A stretch of DNA of 18,357 bases. It comes from Paramuribaculum sp. (lineage in GTDB: Bacteria > Bacteroidota > Bacteroidia > Bacteroidales > Muribaculaceae). This document shows, in pieces, positions 14,017 to 18,357 of the stretch (position 1 is the stretch's first letter; the number at the start of each line of letters is the position of its first letter). The notes under the pieces are model-generated. The model saw only the letters and a program-made list of their open reading frames with translations. It searched no databases and was not told the DNA's origin. The translations under genes were made by a program, and so were the position numbers. The stretch lies in assembly GCA_029051835.1 (NCBI GenBank), contig JAIDKJ010000336.1:1-18357 (forward strand), given 5' to 3'.

Positions 14017-15513
14017 ATGGATACTTTGAAACAGACTCGGATGACAACAGATAAGGATAATGCCCGCGATGCGGCATGGAGAGTGGAGTTGCGTGGCGCC
14101 ATGAGCGCCAAGGATCGCGCGGCGATCGAACGAGTGAAGATGCCGGAGCTTGATCCTGCAGCCCGTGTAGCTTCCAGATCGGCTGAGGTAAACTTGGGAA
14201 TCTCGGAAGAACAGGCGGTGGTCGAGGCTTCGAGATGTATGGATTGCCCTGATCCGCAGTGCGTCACCGGGTGTCCGGTGGGCATCGACATTCCCGGATT
14301 TATCAAAAATATACAGCGCGGAGAGTTTGCCGAGGCAGCCTCAGTGCTGCGCCTGACAAGCGCGCTTCCGGCCGTGTGCGGCCGTGTGTGTCCGCAGGAA
14401 AAGCAGTGTGAGAGCCGATGCATATATCACCGTATGAAGCGCCAGCCTGTGGCGATAGGCTATCTGGAGCGTTTTGCCGCCGACAGGGCGCGTGAGGAGG
14501 CTCGTCGGAATCCGGCGCCGCCGAGGCGTCCGGCTCCGGGTGCTGTCAAGGTGGCTGTGGCCGGAAGCGGACCGGCCGGTCTGTCGTTTGCCGGCGATAT
14601 GGCCGCCCGTGGCTTTGATGTGACTGTCTTTGAGGCTCTCCACGAGATCGGTGGCGTGCTCAAATATGGCATCCCTGAGTTCCGCCTGCCCAATGCCGTG
14701 GTCGACGACGAGATACGCGCGCTTGAGGCGGCCGGAGTGACTTTCGTGAAGAACTGCATCGTGTCGCGCACTGTTACGGTCGACGATCTGCGCAGCCAGG
14801 GATTCCGGGGGCTGTTCGTGGCTTCCGGTGCCGGTCTGCCCAGATTCATGGGCATTCCGGGAGAGAATCTTATCGGCGTAATGAGCAGCAACGAGTATCT
14901 TACCCGTGTCAATCTGATGGGTGCCGGACTCGACGGATATGATACGCCCGTGCTCGCCGGACGCACCGCAGCCATAGTCGGCGGCGGCAATACGGCCATG
15001 GACTCGGTGCGCACGGCGCGCCGTATGGGAGCCGAACGCGCCATCATCGTCTACCGGCGCAGCGAGGCCGAGATGCCGGCGCGTCTGGAAGAGGTGCATC
15101 ATGCCAAGGAGGAAGGAGTCGAGTTTATGACGCTCTACAACCCGGTGGAATATCTTGGCGATGAGAACGGCCATGTCAGAGCCATGCGTGTGCAGCGCAT
15201 GGAGCTGGGCGAGCCTGATGCCTCGGGCCGTCGTTCGCCGGTGGCTGTCGAGGGCGACATCCGTGAGATACCGGTGGATATGGTCATTGTGAGCGTTGGC
15301 GTTTCTCCCAATCCGCTGATCCCCTCGTCGGTCGAAGGACTGGCAGTCAGCCGCCGAGGCACGATCGAAGTGGACGAGGCGTCGATGGAATCATCCGTCA
15401 AGGGACTCTTTGCCGGAGGCGACATTGTTCGCGGCGGTGCTACTGTCATTCTGGCTATGGGCGACGGCCGTCGGGCTGCAGCCGGCATGGCCGCGGCTCT
15501 TTCCGAGGCGTAA
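14017..15513 (+). CDS. nfnB: NAD(P)H:ferredoxin transhydrogenase beta subunit (NfnB, GltD-like)
   Basis: Large subunit of the Nfn complex, carrying two [4Fe-4S] clusters and the bifurcating FAD, where electrons of two NADPH are split to NAD+ and ferredoxin or the reverse. Often annotated as glutamate synthase small chain. N-terminal cluster cysteines are C74, C77, C82, C86 and C121, C125, C131, C135. The first dinucleotide fold has GSGPAG at 183-188; a second has GGGNTAMDS; AGGDI near the C-terminus binds FAD. At 498 residues it is longer than the orphan homologue at 16768-18060 because of about 45 extra residues before the cluster domain plus a short linker. An ATG at 14041 is an alternative start. 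No GltB large subunit is nearby, which argues against glutamate synthase. Confidence 0.9.
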   Translation: MDTLKQTRMTTDKDNARDAAWRVELRGAMSAKDRAAIERVKMPELDPAARVASRSAEVNLGISEEQAVVEASRCMDCPDPQCVTGCPVGIDIPGFIKNIQRGEFAEAASVLRLTSALPAVCGRVCPQEKQCESRCIYHRMKRQPVAIGYLERFAADRAREEARRNPAPPRRPAPGAVKVAVAGSGPAGLSFAGDMAARGFDVTVFEALHEIGGVLKYGIPEFRLPNAVVDDEIRALEAAGVTFVKNCIVSRTVTVDDLRSQGFRGLFVASGAGLPRFMGIPGENLIGVMSSNEYLTRVNLMGAGLDGYDTPVLAGRTAAIVGGGNTAMDSVRTARRMGAERAIIVYRRSEAEMPARLEEVHHAKEEGVEFMTLYNPVEYLGDENGHVRAMRVQRMELGEPDASGRRSPVAVEGDIREIPVDMVIVSVGVSPNPLIPSSVEGLAVSRRGTIEVDEASMESSVKGLFAGGDIVRGGATVILAMGDGRRAAAGMAAALSEA

Positions 15514-15525
15514 ATGGCGTGTTGA

Positions 15526-15538
15526 CCGGAAGTTCCGG
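15526..15538. repeat. Short perfect palindrome between nfnB and queD
   Basis: CCGGAA and TTCCGG flank a single G. The loop is too small and no T run follows, so it is not a terminator. It may be a protein-binding site or chance. No TAnnTTTG box is found in this 54-base gap, so queD may be read through from nfnAB. Confidence 0.3.
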
Positions 15539-15567
15539 ATAATAATAGCGAATTACAACAACGAAGA

Positions 15568-15921
15568 ATGTATTATATCTCGAAAAAGATAGAAGTGTCG
15601 GGATCACACCGGCTGGAACTCTCTTACGAAAGCAAGTGCGGCAATGTTCACGGCCATAACTGGATCGTGACAGTGTTCTGCCGGGCTGAAAAGCTCAATG
15701 CCGACGGCATGGTATGCGATTTCACACGCATCAAGGAGGATATCATGGGGCGGCTTGACCACCGTCATCTCAACGATGTGCTTCCGTTCAATCCCACGGC
15801 TGAAAACATAGCCCGGTGGATTACCGAGCAGATACCTGAATGCTATAAGGCCATCGTGCAGGAGAGTGAAGGCAATGTGGCCGCATATGTGCGTGACGAC
15901 TGTGGCGACTGTGTGCTATGA
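15568..15921 (+). CDS. queD: 6-carboxy-5,6,7,8-tetrahydropterin synthase
   Basis: Converts 7,8-dihydroneopterin triphosphate to 6-carboxytetrahydropterin, the first dedicated step toward 7-deazaguanine compounds and queuosine. The 117 residues fit the short bacterial QueD form of the PTPS family. Zinc ligands are H14, H28 and H30 (the latter in NVHGHNW), and C24 fits the catalytic cysteine that separates QueD from mammalian PTPS-like enzymes. LDHRHLND at 63-70 supplies the conserved active-site His/Asp segment. The stop overlaps the start of queE (ATGA), so the two are translationally coupled. Cytoplasmic. Confidence 0.92.
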   Translation: MYYISKKIEVSGSHRLELSYESKCGNVHGHNWIVTVFCRAEKLNADGMVCDFTRIKEDIMGRLDHRHLNDVLPFNPTAENIARWITEQIPECYKAIVQESEGNVAAYVRDDCGDCVL

Positions 15922-16529
15922 CCTATAAGATCAACGAAGTATTCTATTCGCTTCAGGGTGAGGGATTCTATACCGGCACTCCGGCCGTGTTCCTTAGGTT
16001 AGCGGGCTGCAATCTTAAATGTCCGTTCTGCGACACCGATCATCACGACGGTCTGGAGATGGAGGTCGACGAAATTCTGCGCCTGATATCGTCATATCCT
16101 TCGCGCCACCTTGTGATCACCGGCGGCGAGCCGGCTATGCATCTTGACGCAGCGCTGGTCGACCGTCTGCACGATGGCGGGTGGTACGTGCAGGTAGAAA
16201 CAAACGGCACCTTGCCTTTGCCCGGCAATGTCGACTGGGTGACCTGTTCGCCCAAGACCGACCGGATCCTATGTGGCCGTGTCGACGAGATAAAACTGCT
16301 TTATATGGCCGACGGTCGCGACGGCGAACGCATGGAACGTTTCGGCGCAATGCCGGCGCGGTGTTATTCATTGCAGCCATGCGACAGTTCGGCTGAAAAT
16401 CCGCATGAAGAGAGCGGGGCGGTGGAGCGTCGCAATCGCCTCGTTCTCGAAGAGTGCATAGCTTGTCTGAAAGCCAATCCGCAGTGGCGTCTTTCGCTCC
16501 AGACTCACAAGATGTTGAATATCAGATGA
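15918..16529 (+). CDS. queE: 7-carboxy-7-deazaguanine synthase (radical SAM)
   Basis: Radical SAM enzyme that turns 6-carboxytetrahydropterin into 7-carboxy-7-deazaguanine, the step after QueD. The 203 residues include substrate-side motif FYSLQGEG at 9-16 and the cluster motif CNLKCPFC with C31, C35 and C38. ITGGEPA follows as the SAM-binding GGE segment, and SPK further on is typical of the family. It overlaps queD by 4 bases. queC and queF are not in the window, so the rest of the pathway must be elsewhere. A terminator-like hairpin lies about 140 bases downstream. Confidence 0.94.
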   Translation: MTYKINEVFYSLQGEGFYTGTPAVFLRLAGCNLKCPFCDTDHHDGLEMEVDEILRLISSYPSRHLVITGGEPAMHLDAALVDRLHDGGWYVQVETNGTLPLPGNVDWVTCSPKTDRILCGRVDEIKLLYMADGRDGERMERFGAMPARCYSLQPCDSSAENPHEESGAVERRNRLVLEECIACLKANPQWRLSLQTHKMLNIR

Positions 16530-16668
16530 CCATAGCGCTGATGGTTCCTTTCTCCCACCAGCGGTGTTAAGAGTGAGGTCGTGCGGTTTGATGTTTGCTG
16601 CTTCTTAAAAGATTGTCAATCAGTGTGTTTGTCGCGCTTGTCTGGCACCGTCAGGCGTTTAACCGGCA

Positions 16669-16699
16669 TCACCCGTTGCACTCCGTAGGGTGAGTTTTT
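16669..16699 (+). terminator. Probable terminator after queE
   Basis: TCACCC at 16669-16674 pairs with GGGTGA at 16688-16693 around a 13-base loop, followed by G and T5 at 16695-16699. The stem is short, so efficiency is uncertain. It ends just 11 bases before the -33 element of the next promoter. Confidence 0.5.
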
Positions 16700-16710
16700 C
16701 TCGCGGTGGC

Positions 16711-16741
16711 TTGCTCACTTGTCAAAGACGTGGTAACTTTG
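16711..16741 (+). promoter_or_regulatory. Promoter of the second GltD-like gene
   Basis: TTG at 16711-16713, a 20-base spacer and TAACTTTG at 16734-16741 match the Bacteroidetes -33/-7 consensus. Initiation near 16748 leaves an A-rich leader of about 20 bases. Confidence 0.78.
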
Positions 16742-16767
16742 CAGCCATAAAAACAATTCGAACAATA

Positions 16768-18060
16768 ATGAGTCCGATTGATTACACACTCAACGAAGCC
16801 ATCAAGGAGGCACAGCGTTGTCTGCACTGCAAGGTGCCCGGCTGCAAGAAAGGCTGTCCGATCAGCAATGACATTCCCGAATGGATCGCTCAGCTTGCCA
16901 AAGGAAATTTCGGCAATGCAATGACCATAATAAACGCCCGCAGCAATCTTCCTGCTGTATGTGGCAGAGTTTGCGGACACGAACGCCAGTGCGAAGGCAA
17001 TTGTGTGCTCGGAAAGAAAGGCGAAGCCATTCACATCGGAAAGCTTGAGCGTTTTCTGGCCGACTTCGACAGCGAAGCCGGATGGAGTCACGAATATATT
17101 CCGGAGAAATCCCGCGGACGCGTGGCTGTGATAGGATCCGGTCCGGCCGGACTGACCATCGCGGGCGACCTGTCGCGACAGGGATTTGCCGTCGAGATTT
17201 TCGAGATGGAGGCCGAACCGGGCGGAATGCTGAAATTCGGTATCCCCGAATATCGTCTTCCCAAGGAGGTAGTCAGCCGTGAAATCAGCAAGATCGAAAA
17301 ACTCGGCGTGAAAATACACCTCAACGCCACCGCCGGAAAAGATTTCACCATCGACGATCTTTTTGCCGATGGATTCGACGCCGTGTTTATCGGCACCGGC
17401 ACCGGAGTGCCAAAGCGGCTTGACATCCCCGGCATCGAACATCCCGGAGTGAGGCAGGCCATCCGCTTTCTGCGTCGCGTCAGCCTGTACGAGAGCGGCT
17501 ACATGTCGCGCGACGAAGTGGTGGTGGGCGACGGCGACCGCGTGGCGATCATCGGCTGCGGCAACACCGCTATGGACGCCGCGCGCACGGCATTGCGGAT
17601 GGGCGCCAAAGAGGTGACAGTGATCTATCATCGCAATATCGACACAATGTCGGCGCTGCGTGCCGAATACGACGATGCAGTGGAAGAAGGTGTGGGATTT
17701 CTGTGGAACACCACCGTGGTGGCCGTCAAGGGCGGCGAAGGCCGTCGCTTGCAGTCCATCACCATCAAAAGCGGCGATGAATGCTCCGAACTGCCTGTCG
17801 ACCGACTTATACTCGCGATCGGATCGGTGCCCGCATCGCGCATCATATCTACCACCGAAGGAATAGAAGTGAACGAGCGCGGCTACGTGCTCACCCGCGA
17901 CACTCCTTACGGCATGACCACACGCAAAGGCGTCTTTGCCGGAGGCGATGTCACCGACCGTCCCGCGACTGTGGTCCACGCTATGCAGGATGCCAAAAAC
18001 GTAGCCGAAGGCATAGCCCGGTATATCGATGCAGTGAAGCTGATGGAAACGATCGAGTGA
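16768..18060 (+). CDS. Orphan GltD/NfnB-like FAD-dependent oxidoreductase
   Basis: Cytoplasmic flavin/iron-sulfur oxidoreductase of the glutamate synthase small-chain family, a distant paralogue of the nfnB product. The 430 residues have all eight cluster cysteines (18, 21, 26, 30 and 65, 69, 75, 79), the FAD loop GSGPAG at 123-128, GCGNTAMDA in the NADPH domain and FAGGDVTDRPATVVHAM at the C-terminal FAD site. It lacks the N-terminal extension of the nfnB protein and has no NfnA, GltB or other partner beside it. The start ATG at 16768 lies 26 bases after a good promoter; the frame is open upstream to 16690 but those codons include the promoter. Electron acceptor and physiological reaction are unknown; NADPH-dependent reduction of a partner such as GltB, ferredoxin or thioredoxin-like proteins is possible. 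Confidence 0.88.
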   Translation: MSPIDYTLNEAIKEAQRCLHCKVPGCKKGCPISNDIPEWIAQLAKGNFGNAMTIINARSNLPAVCGRVCGHERQCEGNCVLGKKGEAIHIGKLERFLADFDSEAGWSHEYIPEKSRGRVAVIGSGPAGLTIAGDLSRQGFAVEIFEMEAEPGGMLKFGIPEYRLPKEVVSREISKIEKLGVKIHLNATAGKDFTIDDLFADGFDAVFIGTGTGVPKRLDIPGIEHPGVRQAIRFLRRVSLYESGYMSRDEVVVGDGDRVAIIGCGNTAMDAARTALRMGAKEVTVIYHRNIDTMSALRAEYDDAVEEGVGFLWNTTVVAVKGGEGRRLQSITIKSGDECSELPVDRLILAIGSVPASRIISTTEGIEVNERGYVLTRDTPYGMTTRKGVFAGGDVTDRPATVVHAMQDAKNVAEGIARYIDAVKLMETIE

Positions 18061-18163
18061 TCTCCCGGAGCTGTCGTTTAGTCGAATAGGCCGTGGTTGC
18101 TGTCGCGTGGAATTGGCGTCAGGAGCGGGGCTGGATTCTCTCTTTGATCCTCATTTTCCGCCT

Positions 18164-18202
18164 CGATTAATCGATATTGCGGACTAATCGATATCGATAT
18201 TG
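18164..18202. repeat. Cluster of overlapping ATCGAT palindromes
   Basis: CGATTAATCG at 18164-18173 and ATCGATATCGAT at 18187-18198 are perfect palindromes. TAATCGATAT occurs at 18168-18177 and 18185-18194, and TCGATATTG at 18171-18179 and 18194-18202. The arrangement suggests repeated binding half-sites; no protein can be named. Confidence 0.6.
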
Positions 18203-18205
18203 GCC

Positions 18206-18244
18206 GACATACGCAATGTTTTTTCAAAAAACATTGCGTATGTC
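18206..18244. repeat. Perfect 19-base inverted repeat before tRNA-Ser
   Basis: The arms 18206-18224 and 18226-18244 are exact reverse complements separated by a single C. An A8 run follows on the plus strand, so a plus-strand transcript would not have the U tract of a terminator. The right arm contains TTG at 18234-18236, the -33 element of the tRNA promoter. Possible roles are terminator-like insulation or binding site. Confidence 0.85.
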
Positions 18245-18264
18245 AAAAAAAAGATATAACTTTG
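18234..18264 (+). promoter_or_regulatory. Promoter of tRNA-Ser
   Basis: TTG at 18234-18236, a 20-base spacer and TAACTTTG at 18257-18264 match the Bacteroidetes -33/-7 consensus. Initiation near 18271 leaves about 12 bases before the mature tRNA 5' end. Confidence 0.8.
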
Positions 18265-18282
18265 CACCGCAAAACCGCAGAA

Positions 18283-18357
18283 GGAAAGATGCCGGAGTGG
18301 TCGATCGGGACGGTCTCGAAAACCGTTGTACCCTTACGGGTACCCAGGGTTCGAATC
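18283..18357 (+). tRNA. tRNA-Ser (anticodon CGA), 3' end missing
   Basis: The acceptor 5' strand is GGAAAGA at 18283-18289. The anticodon stem ACGGT (18310-18314) pairs with ACCGT (18322-18326) around the loop CTCGAAA; the anticodon CGA at 18317-18319 reads UCG serine codons. A long variable arm, GTACCC-TTAC-GGGTAC, marks a class II tRNA as expected for serine. The T arm begins CAGGGTTCGAATC and is cut by the window end, losing its 3' strand and the acceptor 3' strand. Confidence 0.93.

Noticed and set aside
16669..17979. Long minus-strand open frame (436 codons) opposite the second GltD-like gene
   Set aside because: Shadow frame of a highly conserved flavoprotein gene; runs through the promoter and has no recognisable motif.
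18206..18244. Inverted repeat as a Rho-independent terminator of the upstream flavoprotein gene
   Set aside because: It lies about 150 bases past the stop and is followed by A8 and not a T run on the coding strand, so it does not fit the standard form.
1..18357. CRISPR array, insertion sequence or phage genes
   Set aside because: No regularly spaced repeats, transposase, integrase or phage structural protein is visible in any frame.

Overview
The window reads as chromosome of a Bacteroidota bacterium, most likely order Bacteroidales (a Muribaculaceae-like gut genome is my guess, not shown). Seven intergenic sites carry the Bacteroidetes -7 box TAnnTTTG, five of them with a TTG exactly 20 bases upstream. 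Genes lack obvious Shine-Dalgarno sites, most coding sequence is fairly G+C rich, and the families (GH29/GH3 glycosidases, Nfn-type transhydrogenase, TSCPD protein, FucO) fit this group.

Layout. 1-2052 (-): most of a class A penicillin-binding protein, cut by the window edge. 2053-2445: regulatory gap. 2446-4617 (+): a two-gene restriction-modification cassette, a beta-class DNA methyltransferase followed after 3 bases by an unnamed protein with a candidate PD-D-x-K nuclease core; this block is clearly A+T richer than its neighbours. 4745-5899 (+): lactaldehyde reductase fucO with its own promoter and a strong terminator. 6022-10066 (-): operon of alpha-L-fucosidase (GH29), GH3 glycosidase and a small TSCPD protein. 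10380-10861 (-): a secreted or outer-membrane protein gene broken by one frameshift. 10888-12974 (-): uridine kinase, queuosine-precursor transporter and HAD nucleotidase. 13231-16529 (+): nfnA, nfnB, queD, queE. 16768-18060 (+): a second, orphan NfnB/GltD-like flavoprotein. 18283-end (+): tRNA-Ser(CGA), cut by the edge.

Functional themes. The GH29/GH3 pair and the convergent fucO suggest release of L-fucose from host glycans followed by disposal of the L-lactaldehyde formed in its catabolism. NfnAB links NADH and reduced ferredoxin to NADPH. queD and queE make the 7-deazaguanine precursor of queuosine, while the YhhQ-type transporter on the other strand offers salvage of such precursors. The least understood items are the restriction endonuclease-like protein, the 54-codon frame in the udk/nfnA divergent region, and the nested palindromes before the tRNA promoter.
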